NCBI GenBank assembly: GCA_035551575.1
Contig: DASZNJ010000001.1
Location: 1-15,541, forward strand
Length of the DNA: 15,541 nt
From: JABFXC01 sp035551575
GTDB lineage: Bacteria; Gemmatimonadota; Gemmatimonadetes; Gemmatimonadales; Gemmatimonadaceae
Direction of reading: 5' to 3'
In this document: piece by piece, positions 7,322 through 13,761 of the stretch
How positions within the stretch are numbered: the first letter of the stretch is position 1
How the letters are laid out: each line of letters opens with the position of its first letter
The notes under the pieces: model-generated
What the model was told of the DNA's origin: nothing
Database searches by the model: none
Seen by the model: only the letters and a program-made list of their open reading frames with translations
Translations under genes and position numbers: made by a program

Positions 7322-8104
7322 GTGCACCGACGTGACTTTCTCGCAGCGACCGCGCTGGCTGCTGCTGCTCCCCTCCCCCAGCTCGAGGCGCTCGGACAGG
7401 CGGAGGCACGGCAGTACATCGAGCTGCGGCGCTATCACCTGCTCCCGGGCGCGAAGCAGCGGGCATTCACCGAGTTCGTCGGCGCAGCGGCGATCCCGGC
7501 GATGAACCGCGCGGGGATACGGCGGGTCGGGGCGTTCACGGTGGTGTACGGTGAGAACGCGCCGTCGCTGCTGCTCCTCCTCGTGCACCCGACGCTGGAG
7601 AGCGTCGTCACGCTGCGCGAGCGGTTGGCGAGCGACGCCGAGTACGCGCGTGCAGGTGCTGCGATCATCGACGCGCCGATGTCGGACCCCGCCTTCGTGC
7701 GCGCCGAGAGCACGCTGCTGCGCGCCTTCGAGGCGATGCCGGTGGTCGAGGCCTCGGCGGGTGCCGGCACGGCGGCGCGCCGGATCTTCGAGATGCGGAC
7801 TTACGAGAGCCACAGCGACCGCGCCGCGCTGAACAAGCTGCAGATGTTCAATGCCGGCGAGATCCCGATCTTCCGGCGAACGGGGCTGACGCCGGTCTTC
7901 TTCGGCGAGACAGTGATCGGCGCGAAGATGCCGAGCCTGACCTACATGCTGACTTTCGCCGACATGGCGGCGCGCGATGCGGCATGGTCGGCATTCGGCA
8001 AGGACCCGGACTGGAAGAGGCTCTCCGGCGATCCGCAGTACCGCGACAACGTCTCGGCGATCACCGACATCATCCTCCAGCCGACGTCGTACTCGCAGAT
8101 CTGA
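7322..8104 (+). CDS. Tat-exported NIPSNAP family protein (two domains)
   Basis: A 260-residue protein with two NIPSNAP ferredoxin-like domains. GTG 7322 is chosen because GAGG (7313-7316) is five bases upstream and the product then begins MHRRDFLAATALAAAAPLPQL, a twin-arginine leader. The TTG at 7292 would add ten residues before it and has no ribosome site. Domain one starts at YIELRRYHLLPGAKQRAFTEFVGAAAIPAMNRAGIRRVGAF (residue about 32). Domain two starts at RIFEMRTYESHSDRAALNKLQMFNAGEIPIFRRTGLTPVFFGE (about 155) and ends DNVSAITDIILQP. This is the usual double layout of Tat-exported members, which are common but have no established activity. It probably shares a transcript with the Vgb-like gene, 49 bases upstream. 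It is followed by the palindromic element at 8136. Confidence 0.88.
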   Translation: MHRRDFLAATALAAAAPLPQLEALGQAEARQYIELRRYHLLPGAKQRAFTEFVGAAAIPAMNRAGIRRVGAFTVVYGENAPSLLLLLVHPTLESVVTLRERLASDAEYARAGAAIIDAPMSDPAFVRAESTLLRAFEAMPVVEASAGAGTAARRIFEMRTYESHSDRAALNKLQMFNAGEIPIFRRTGLTPVFFGETVIGAKMPSLTYMLTFADMAARDAAWSAFGKDPDWKRLSGDPQYRDNVSAITDIILQPTSYSQI

Positions 8105-8135
8105 GCGTGGCGATGGAGCGCGGCGCGGATCACGA

Positions 8136-8260
8136 GCATCAACAGGGGGAACCACGATTACGCGGATTTCGCGGATCGCTCCGGGTTGGTGCGGCGCTCC
8201 TCGCGGCCGCCCGAGGCAATAGCGGCGACATCCGCGAAATTGTCGTTCAGCTGTTGATGC
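8136..8260. repeat. 125-bp imperfect palindromic intergenic element
   Basis: The outer ends are perfect inverted copies: GCATCAACAG (8136-8145) and CTGTTGATGC (8251-8260). The inner ends are also perfect: ATTTCGCGGAT (8166-8176) and ATCCGCGAAAT (8230-8240). Between these blocks the left arm has 20 bases and the right arm 10, still partly matching around GAAC. The left arm includes GATTACGCGGATTTCGCGGAT, the type of phrase seen in dispersed intergenic repeats of several soil phyla. It could be a MITE-like or REP-like element, or an RNA hairpin after the NIPSNAP gene. There is no target-site duplication that I can define and no T-run. The rest of the 277-base gap (8105-8381) holds no gene. Confidence 0.65.
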
Positions 8261-8381
8261 GAACGGGGTGCGATGTCCTGACCTGGCTCACGAAACCAGG
8301 GCGCTGGATCTCCATGAGCATTCCACGCTGCGGAGATCGGGGCGGACGTCAGGCGGCGCACCATTTACTTCAGGACCACGC

Positions 8382-9170
8382 ATGGCAACCGTCAGGATCG
8401 CGCTCGCGAACGTCAGGTTTCCGGAGAGCCCGCAGGAGTCCGTTGCGCGCGTGCGGGAGGCGATAGCCGAGGCTGCCGCCCAGCGGGCGGAGGTCGTCTG
8501 CTTTCCGGAGTGCTACGTGCCGGGGTACCGCGCCACAGGGAGGCCGGTGCCGCCGGTCGATACGGCGTTTCTCGAGGAGGCGTGGTCGTCGATCGCGCGG
8601 GCGGCGGGTGACGGCAGGGTCGCGGTGGTGCTCGGGACCGAACGGTTCGTCGAGGGCGTCGCGCGGATCGCGGTGCTGGTGATCAACCGCGACGGGACGA
8701 TCGCCGGCATCCAGGACAAGATCCAGCTCGACCCATCCGAAGACGACATGTATGCACCCGGGAGCGAGCGACGGCTGTTCGAGGTCGGCCCGCTCACCTT
8801 CGGCGTCGTGATCTGTCACGAGGGGTGGCGCTATCCCGAGACGGTGCGGTGGGCGGCGCGGCGCGGGGCGCACCTGGTGTTCCATCCCCATTTCGGTGAA
8901 GCAGAGCCGGGGAGCTACCGGCCGACGGAGTTCGGCGACCCGCGGAACACCTTCCACGAGAAGGCGATGCTCTGCCGCGCGGCGGAGAACACGATCTACT
9001 TCGCGAGCGTGAACTGCGCGGCCGAGGGATCGCCGACGACGTCAGCGGTCGTCGCCCCCGACGGCTCGGTCATCGCGTGGCAGCCGTATGGAGAGGAGGG
9101 GCTGCTGGTCGCGGACATCGACACTTCCGCGGCGACGGGGCTGCTCGCGGCGCGGTGCCGGAGTGGGTGA
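8382..9170 (+). CDS. carbon-nitrogen hydrolase (nitrilase superfamily)
   Basis: A 262-residue cytoplasmic amidohydrolase of the nitrilase/omega-amidase superfamily, hydrolysing a non-peptide C-N bond. The catalytic triad is complete: Glu43 in VVCFPECYVPGY, Lys113 in IQDKIQLDPSEDDMYAPG and Cys145 in FGVVICHEGWRYPE. A second conserved Glu appears in the Cys loop (H-E-G-W-R-Y-P-E). ATG 8382 is preferred (AGGA at 8372-8375, six bases upstream; the protein starts directly with the first strand VRIALANVRF); the frame is open from 8268 without family similarity. The C-terminus, ATGLLAARCRSG, is near the usual end, but another frame stays open to 9229, so loss of a short tail by frameshift is possible. 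Which amide is the substrate is unknown. No biosynthetic neighbour suggests a pathway. Confidence 0.9.
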   Translation: MATVRIALANVRFPESPQESVARVREAIAEAAAQRAEVVCFPECYVPGYRATGRPVPPVDTAFLEEAWSSIARAAGDGRVAVVLGTERFVEGVARIAVLVINRDGTIAGIQDKIQLDPSEDDMYAPGSERRLFEVGPLTFGVVICHEGWRYPETVRWAARRGAHLVFHPHFGEAEPGSYRPTEFGDPRNTFHEKAMLCRAAENTIYFASVNCAAEGSPTTSAVVAPDGSVIAWQPYGEEGLLVADIDTSAATGLLAARCRSG

Positions 9171-9259
9171 TCGACGGCGAGACGGCGGATGATTTCTGCG
9201 GGAGGCTCGAAGCGCCCGGAGAGTCGTGACGGCGGGATTTGCCTCGTGCTTCACCGCGC

Positions 9260-10552
9260 TCACAGCACCCGCCACACCGAGTAGCAGGCACTCTCCTTGA
9301 TGCGCTCGATCCGGCCGCGCTTGCGGAACTCGTCGAGCTTGATCTCCTTCGCGAAGCCGAGGTCATCGTGGAACTGCTGCTCGAGGGTGGCGGCGACGCG
9401 TTCATCGAGCATCATGAGGACGGTCTCCTCGTTGAGTGAGAGCGAGCGGTTATCGGCGTTCATGCTGCCTAACGCGGCCCAGCGGCCGTCGACGGTGATG
9501 GTCTTCGCGTGCATCATCACCGGCTGGTACTCGAAGATGCGGACGCCGGCGCTGAGCAGCTCCTCGTAGCGGGCGCGGCCCGCGTACCAGGTGCTCTTCA
9601 CGTCGGTCTGGTCGCTCACCGTGAGGATGCGCGTGTCCACGCCGCGCCGGGCGGCGTCGGCGATCATCGCACGGATCTCGCGGTCGGGAACGAAGTACGA
9701 GTTGGTGATGTACAGCTTCTTCCGCGCGCTGGCGATCGAGCAGGTGAAGAAGCGCTCGGCCTCGGTGCTGCCGACCGAGGGCGACGCGTGCAGCAGCCCG
9801 GCGATCACCGAGCCATCGCGCCGCCCCGCCGGATCCGCATCGTTCGACGGAAGCTGCACCGGCATGATCAGCAGCTCGCCGGTCGATTCGGCCCAGCAGG
9901 CGGCGAAGGCGGCCTGCAGCTGGTTCACCGCTGGTCCGGTGAAGCGCACGTTCGAGTCACGCCACTGGTCCCTGGTACGGCCGTTGCCGAACCACTTGTC
10001 GGAGATCCCGAAGCCGCCGGTCCAGCCGATCGCGCCGTCGATGCAGACGACGCGGATGTGCGCGCGATGCTGGACCTTCTGCAGCGCGTTGAGTGCCACG
10101 GGGCGAAAGGGCTCGGGATGGACGCCGCCTGCACGCAGCCTGTCGAGGTAGTCCTTCTTGAAAGAGGTGCCGAAGGCATCATAGAGGAAGAGAACGCGGA
10201 CGCCGGCGCGCGCGCGCTCGGTGAGGATCGCGCTCAGCTCCTCGGCCATGCGCCCGGGCTCGTTGTAGTAGAGCTGCAGGGTGATCGACGTGGTCGCCGC
10301 GCGGAGGTCGGCCCACATCCGCGGATAGGTCTGATCGCCGTTCCAGAACACTTCCGCCTCATGTCCCTCGCACATCGTGGTGCGGCTGACGAGCTCCATC
10401 GTCGTGCGGAAGGCCGGGTCGTCGACTGACGGAAGCTCGCCCGTGAAGGGAAGCACCTTGTCGATCGGGGTGCCGCGCACCGCGTCGAGAAAGCCGATGA
10501 GGCCGAGGGCGCCGACGAGGAGGCCGGCGATGACGAAGGCGGCGATGACCAT
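9260..10552 (-). CDS. phospholipase D-like / cardiolipin synthase family protein
   Basis: A 430-residue membrane-anchored protein with one N-terminal transmembrane helix (residues 2-20) and two PLD domains. Members of this group join phosphatidylglycerol or phosphatidylethanolamine into cardiolipin, or act as other phosphatidyl transferases. The second HKD motif is standard: H348-A-K350-x4-D355, followed by GSMNADNRSLSLNEE. The first is H165-I-R167-x4-D172 followed by IGWTGGFGISDKW: Arg replaces the usual Lys. A WRDSNVRFTGPAVNQLQAAFAACW segment between them is typical. The ATG at 10552 has no Shine-Dalgarno, reading CCCGTTAA just before it. One CGTTAGGC (9467-9474, minus strand) lies in frame inside the GSMN motif. 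It is transcribed away from the TolB-like gene and converges on the nitrilase gene, with 89 bases between the two stops. Confidence 0.9.
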   Translation of the reverse strand: MVIAAFVIAGLLVGALGLIGFLDAVRGTPIDKVLPFTGELPSVDDPAFRTTMELVSRTTMCEGHEAEVFWNGDQTYPRMWADLRAATTSITLQLYYNEPGRMAEELSAILTERARAGVRVLFLYDAFGTSFKKDYLDRLRAGGVHPEPFRPVALNALQKVQHRAHIRVVCIDGAIGWTGGFGISDKWFGNGRTRDQWRDSNVRFTGPAVNQLQAAFAACWAESTGELLIMPVQLPSNDADPAGRRDGSVIAGLLHASPSVGSTEAERFFTCSIASARKKLYITNSYFVPDREIRAMIADAARRGVDTRILTVSDQTDVKSTWYAGRARYEELLSAGVRIFEYQPVMMHAKTITVDGRWAALGSMNADNRSLSLNEETVLMMLDERVAATLEQQFHDDLGFAKEIKLDEFRKRGRIERIKESACYSVWRVL

Positions 10553-10609
10553 TTAACGGGCGCTGGGGTGGAGAGAGGTTTCGGGGGAGTGTCGCAGGAT
10601 CGGGACCGT

Positions 10610-10635
10610 GGGGAGATGGGGGGTTGGGGAATGGG
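10610..10635 (+). other. G-quadruplex motif in the divergent intergenic region
   Basis: Four G-runs on the plus strand, GGGG-AGAT-GGGGGG-TT-GGGG-AAT-GGG, have loops of 4, 2 and 3 bases and meet the usual G3+N1-7 rule. The motif lies 58 bases upstream of the minus-strand PLD start and merges into the first unit of the 26-bp repeat array. Whether it folds is not known. Confidence 0.5.
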
Positions 10636-10756
10636 AGTTTCGAGACTGCACTGGGAATGGAAGTCTCGAAACAACCTGGGGAATGGAAGTCTCGAAACAA
10701 CCTGGGGAGTGGAAGTCTCGAAACAACCTGGGGAGTGGAAGTCTCGAAACCGCCTG
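10627..10756 (+). repeat. five tandem 26-bp repeats with palindromic core
   Basis: Five head-to-tail units of exactly 26 bp begin at 10627, 10653, 10679, 10705 and 10731. Units 2 and 3 are identical; unit 4 differs from them by one base (A to G); unit 5 by that base and two more; unit 1 is the most diverged. Each unit contains a 10-bp near-palindrome of the form GTYTCGARAC at 10637, 10663, 10689, 10715 and 10741, 26 bp apart (about two and a half helical turns). There are no variable spacers, so it is not CRISPR. Because 26 is not a multiple of three, the array changes frame every unit and is unlikely to be coding, although frames on both strands stay open. It looks like an iteron or operator array between divergent genes, or a dispersed repeat. 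Confidence 0.9.
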
Positions 10757-10828
10757 CGAGTGCAACCGCGCGACTTGCGGAACGGCTGCTGCGGGGCAGC
10801 TTTGAGCGCGCGGTTCATTTCCACGGCT

Positions 10829-10862
10829 GTCTCGAGACTTCCATTCCCATTCCCATTCCCAT
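10829..10862 (-). repeat. inverted copy of the 26-bp repeat unit
   Basis: Bases 10829-10848 are the reverse complement of the first 20 bases of the array unit with one mismatch, and the core here, GTCTCGAGAC (10829-10838), is a perfect palindrome. It is followed by extra ATTCCC hexamers to about 10860. It ends only a few bases before the ATG at 10870, so it lies in the leader of the TolB-like gene and could pair with any of the five direct copies. Confidence 0.8.
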
Positions 10863-10869
10863 CTGTTCC

Positions 10870-12387
10870 ATGCGCCTCCCGGACATTCGCATCATTGCGA
10901 TCGTGATGAGCCTTGCCGTCGCAGGGGGCAGCGCGGAGGGACAGGGTGCGGTGGGTGTGTTCGACGGGCAGGCGGACGTCGGAGCCGTGAGGCGGGCGGG
11001 CACGGCGCGATACGATCGCGACCGCCAGGCGTACCGCGTCGCCGGGTCGGGGGCGAACATGTGGGGAGACCACGACGAGCTTCATTTCGTCTGGAAGCGG
11101 ATGACGGGGAACTTCATCCTCTCGACGCGGGCGCGGTTCGTCGGCGCGGGGGGAGATCCGCACCGGAAGATCGGATGGATGATCCGGTCATCGCTGGATG
11201 CGACGAGCGCCCACGTCTCGGCGGTCGTCCACGGCGATGGGTTGGCGTCGCTGCAGTATCGCCGCGCGAGCGGGGCGATGACCGAGGAGAACAAGGCGCG
11301 CGACAGCATGCCCGATGCGGATGCGGTGATCCAGCTCGAGCGGCGCGACGGGGTCTACCTGATGTCGGCCGCGCGGTTCGGGGACACCCTCGCGACGCAG
11401 GTGCTGACGGGCGTCTCGCTGCCGGACACGGTCTACGTCGGGCTCTTCGTCTGCGCCCACGACGCGTCGGCGATCGAGCGGGCGACGTTCAGCAACGTGA
11501 GGATCACCGTGCCAGCCGGTCCTGATTTAGTAGCATATCGTGACTATTTAGGGAGCCGCCTCGAGATCCTCGACGTCGCGACCGGGAACGCGACGGTCGT
11601 TCACGAATACCGGGGGTCCTTCCAGGCCCCGAACTGGACGCATGACGGAAAGGCGCTCATCTACGCGCAGGAGGGGAAGCTCTATCGCTTCGCCCTCGCC
11701 TCCCGAAGGCCGACGGTGATCAACACCGGCTTCGCGACGCGCAACAACAACGACCACGTCCTCTCCTTCGACGGGCGGATGCTCGGGATCAGCAACCATG
11801 TGGCCGAGGACAGCGGAGCGTCGATCGTCTTCACCCTGCCGGTACGCGGCGGCACGCCGCGGCGCATCACGGCGCGCGGCCCGTCGTACCTGCACGGGTG
11901 GTCGCCCGACGGCAAGTGGCTCGTCTACACGGGTCAGCGGGGTGGCGACTTCGACGTCTACCGGATCGCGGCGAGCGGGGGCGAGGAGATCCGTCTCACG
12001 TCCGCGCCCGGTCTCGACGATGGCGCGGAGTACACGCCTGACGGCGAGTGGATCTGGTTCAACTCGGCGCGCACGGGGCGGATGCAGCTCTGGCGGATGC
12101 GCCCCGACGGAAGCGACCAGCAGCAGGTCACCGATGATGGCTTCAACAACTGGTTTCCGCACCTCTCACCCGACGGCAAGTGGGTCGCGTTCCTCAGCTT
12201 CCCGCCGGACGTCCCGGCGAACGATCACCCATTCTACAAGCACGTCCTGCTGCGATTGATGCCGGTCGGCGGCGGTCCGGCGCGCGTGATCGCGTACGTT
12301 TATGGCGGCCAGGGGACGATCAACGTCCCATCGTGGTCGCCGGATGGGAAACGGCTGGCGTTCGTCAGCAATACGGGAATGCGGTGA
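10870..12387 (+). CDS. exported TolB-like beta-propeller with N-terminal jelly-roll-like domain
   Basis: A 505-residue protein with a Sec signal peptide (RIIAIVMSLAVAGGSAEGQ). Residues 30-215 resemble the DUF1349/concanavalin-like jelly-roll domain: YRVAGSGANMWGDHDELHFVWKRMTGNFILSTRARFVG, then GWMIRSSLDATSAHVSAVVHGDGLASLQYRR. Residues 228-505 are a PD40/TolB propeller with repeats such as LHGWSPDGKWLVYTG, EYTPDGEWIWFNSARTGRMQLWRMRPDGS, FPHLSPDGKWVAFLS and SWSPDGKRLAFVSN. Databases often call such proteins 'TolB family' or 'biopolymer transporter Tol', but a Tol role is not implied. The frame is open back to 10624 through the repeats; ATG 10870 is chosen because the signal peptide starts there. 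No Shine-Dalgarno precedes it, only a pyrimidine-rich CCATTCCC leader. A rare-codon patch (11521-11556) sits exactly between the two domains. Confidence 0.87.
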   Translation: MRLPDIRIIAIVMSLAVAGGSAEGQGAVGVFDGQADVGAVRRAGTARYDRDRQAYRVAGSGANMWGDHDELHFVWKRMTGNFILSTRARFVGAGGDPHRKIGWMIRSSLDATSAHVSAVVHGDGLASLQYRRASGAMTEENKARDSMPDADAVIQLERRDGVYLMSAARFGDTLATQVLTGVSLPDTVYVGLFVCAHDASAIERATFSNVRITVPAGPDLVAYRDYLGSRLEILDVATGNATVVHEYRGSFQAPNWTHDGKALIYAQEGKLYRFALASRRPTVINTGFATRNNNDHVLSFDGRMLGISNHVAEDSGASIVFTLPVRGGTPRRITARGPSYLHGWSPDGKWLVYTGQRGGDFDVYRIAASGGEEIRLTSAPGLDDGAEYTPDGEWIWFNSARTGRMQLWRMRPDGSDQQQVTDDGFNNWFPHLSPDGKWVAFLSFPPDVPANDHPFYKHVLLRLMPVGGGPARVIAYVYGGQGTINVPSWSPDGKRLAFVSNTGMR

Positions 12388-12457
12388 CAGGGCGCTGCGC
12401 GTCGGCACCACCGTCTTCACGCGGCTCGCGTCACCGTGAGGCCTGACACGCCGAAGC

Positions 12458-12721
12458 GTGGCGCGGCGAGCTCGCCGCAACAGCCTCAACTCGCGCGTGC
12501 GCGCGACCGTGATCGATGGGCTCGCAATCGACGTGGTGATCTTCGCCCCCGCGCTCGAGCGACGCCTGCTCGCGGGCCCGGGTGGCGAGCAGCTGCGGGG
12601 ACGCGTGCGCTTCACGCGCCGGGTTCCGTGGGTCCGGCACGACGAGCATTATCACGTGAACTTCCGGGTCCTCCCCGACTCCAGCCCGCGCTCGGCGGCG
12701 GGGATGCCGGGGCCGAGGTAG
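12458..12721 (+). pseudogene. fragment resembling C-terminus of a murein endopeptidase
   Basis: An 87-codon frame from GTG 12458 reads, after an Arg-rich start, RATVIDGLAIDVVIFAPALERRLLAG, then RVRFTRRVPWVRHDEHYHVNFRVLPD. The ending W-x2-H-x2-H-x-H-V-x-x-R resembles the zinc-site strand of penicillin-insensitive murein endopeptidases (MepA/M74, LAS group), where it supplies the last metal and catalytic His residues. The N-terminal half with the first His and Asp ligands is absent, and an in-frame stop lies upstream (12437-12439). There is no signal peptide. It is probably the tail of a lost gene. The family call is from memory of motifs. The remaining parts of the 458-base gap 12388-12845 hold no other gene, only a possible promoter at 12788. 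Confidence 0.42.
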
Positions 12722-12787
12722 CGCCCGGCGGGGTCGTGCCCCGGCCAGGGCGAGTACGACGCGCGAGCGTCTCATGCCCGAACGCGA

Positions 12788-12818
12788 TTGGCGCTCCGCG
12801 CTCCGCCGGGCGTATCTT
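12788..12818 (+). promoter_or_regulatory. putative promoter of the small-envelope-protein/PQQ dehydrogenase cluster
   Basis: TTGGCG (12788-12793) and TATCTT (12813-12818) are separated by 19 bases, slightly longer than the ideal 17, and lie 27 bases before the start codon at 12846. The -10 is preceded by GGGCG, as is the TATCAT before the Vgb-like gene. Confidence 0.35.
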
Positions 12819-12845
12819 CCACCATCCCCATTCCGAGGTTCGTCG

Positions 12846-13427
12846 ATGCGTCATCTGCTCCATGCACTCCCCGTCGCGCTCGTGGTCGGCTGGAGCGCGC
12901 CACTCCCGGCGCAGCAGGCGGACTGGGTGAGCCAGCTCCTGACCGCGGCGCGCCTCCCGGTCGCGACGGCTGAAGCGCGCCGCGAGGGCGTGGCGAGCAC
13001 CGACATCCGCGCGGTGCTCGATGCGATGATCCGTGCGAAGCTGCCGGCATCGGAAGCGACGCTGGTGATCGACACCGCGCGCGTACTGCAGCGCGAGCAG
13101 GGTCCGGTGAACAACTTCGGCGCTTTCGTGCAGTCGCAGCTCGCGGCCGGGAAGCGCGGTCCCGCCCTCGCCGCGGCGATCCGCGCCGAGCATGCCCGGC
13201 AGGGGAAGGGGAATGCGGCGAAGGGGGCGAAGAATCGCGAACGCGACGACGCCGAGGACGACCATGAGCGCGGCAACGACTCGAAGCGCGGCGACGATTC
13301 CAAGCGCGACGACGACAGCGCGAAGGGGCACGGGCGTGGGAACCCAGGGTCGCAAGGCAAGCCGGAAGGCGGAAATCCGAAGCACGACAATGGCGGACGC
13401 GGACATTCCGCGTCGGGCGCGCGTTGA
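12846..13427 (+). CDS. exported protein with charged, disordered C-terminal tail
   Basis: A 193-residue secreted protein of unknown function. ATG 12846 follows GAGG (12835-12838) by seven bases and opens a Sec signal peptide (MRHLLHALPVALVVGWSAPLPAQ-QA). Residues 24-120 look like a compact helical domain: WVSQLLTAARLPVATAEARREGV, DIRAVLDAMIRAKLPASEATLVIDTARVLQREQGP, VNNFGAFVQSQLAAGKRGPALAAAIRAEH. From about residue 120 to the end the chain is low complexity, made of Asp, Lys, Arg, Gly, Asn and Ser with imperfect repeats (DSKRGDDSKRDDDSAKG), and must be disordered; it could bind cell wall, metal or polyanions. The next gene starts 19 bases after its stop, so it leads a likely operon with the small lipoprotein and the PQQ dehydrogenase. 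Confidence 0.75.
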   Translation: MRHLLHALPVALVVGWSAPLPAQQADWVSQLLTAARLPVATAEARREGVASTDIRAVLDAMIRAKLPASEATLVIDTARVLQREQGPVNNFGAFVQSQLAAGKRGPALAAAIRAEHARQGKGNAAKGAKNRERDDAEDDHERGNDSKRGDDSKRDDDSAKGHGRGNPGSQGKPEGGNPKHDNGGRGHSASGAR

Positions 13428-13446
13428 CCGGCAGGCGGAGACGACC

Positions 13447-13734
13447 ATGAGATACCCGACCGTTATGACCGTCCTCCTCGTCGCAACCGTCGCGTGCGCC
13501 GGCGGCGAGAAGAAGGCCGACACGACCGCCGTCGCCGCGGCGCCGGCGGCCGCGGCGAACGACCGCGCCCGCACCGCCGCTTCGGTCGCCAACGCGATCG
13601 AGGCGAATCCGGCGAAGGCGGACTCGATCCTCGAGGCAGCGGGCTACACCCGCGACAGCTTCCAGCGGGCGATGTACGAGATCGCCGCCGATTCGGCGAT
13701 GAGCGCCGACTACGCCGCGGCGAAGAAGCAGTAG
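13447..13734 (+). CDS. small lipoprotein, function unknown
   Basis: A 95-residue predicted lipoprotein. ATG 13447 has GGAG (13437-13440) six bases upstream. The leader MRYPTVMTVLLVATVAC gives Cys17, with Ala at -1 and a slightly unusual Thr at -3; ATG 13465 would leave too short a leader. A Lys/Ala-rich linker (GGEKKADTTAVAAAPAAAAND) leads to a helical region, RTAASVANAIEANPAKADSILEAAGYTRDSFQRAMYEIAADSAMSADYAAAKKQ. That segment, with ANPAKADSIL and GYTRDSFQRAMYEIAAD, looks like a short conserved helical domain of small exported proteins, but I cannot name a family. It is 19 bases after the charged-tail gene and 19 bases before the proposed start of the dehydrogenase, so the three are probably co-transcribed. 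Confidence 0.72.
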   Translation: MRYPTVMTVLLVATVACAGGEKKADTTAVAAAPAAAANDRARTAASVANAIEANPAKADSILEAAGYTRDSFQRAMYEIAADSAMSADYAAAKKQ

Positions 13735-13735
13735 C

Positions 13736-13761
13736 GGGAGGGGGCGCGCCGGTACGGCGCG
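13736..13761 (+). promoter_or_regulatory. Shine-Dalgarno and hairpin around a non-canonical ACG start
   Basis: GGGAGGGGG (13736-13744) is followed by a perfect 6-bp inverted repeat, CGCGCC (13745-13750) and GGCGCG (13756-13761), with the loop GGTAC. The ACG proposed as start codon of the dehydrogenase (13754-13756) begins in the loop. The hairpin would place the ribosome site next to a structured start. There is no T-run, so it is not a standard terminator. Confidence 0.45.

Noticed and set aside
9155..9229. Open stretch VPEWVIDGETADDFCGRLEAPGES in another frame over the nitrilase end
   Set aside because: Looks mildly protein-like and may be a frameshifted tail or the remnant of a lost gene, but it is too short to assign and has no start of its own.
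10627..10756. CRISPR array
   Set aside because: The 26-bp units are contiguous without unique spacers, and no cas genes are present.
10624..10869. N-terminal extension of the TolB-like protein through the repeat array
   Set aside because: The 26-bp units change frame, giving unrelated peptides, and the extension would bury a clear signal peptide.
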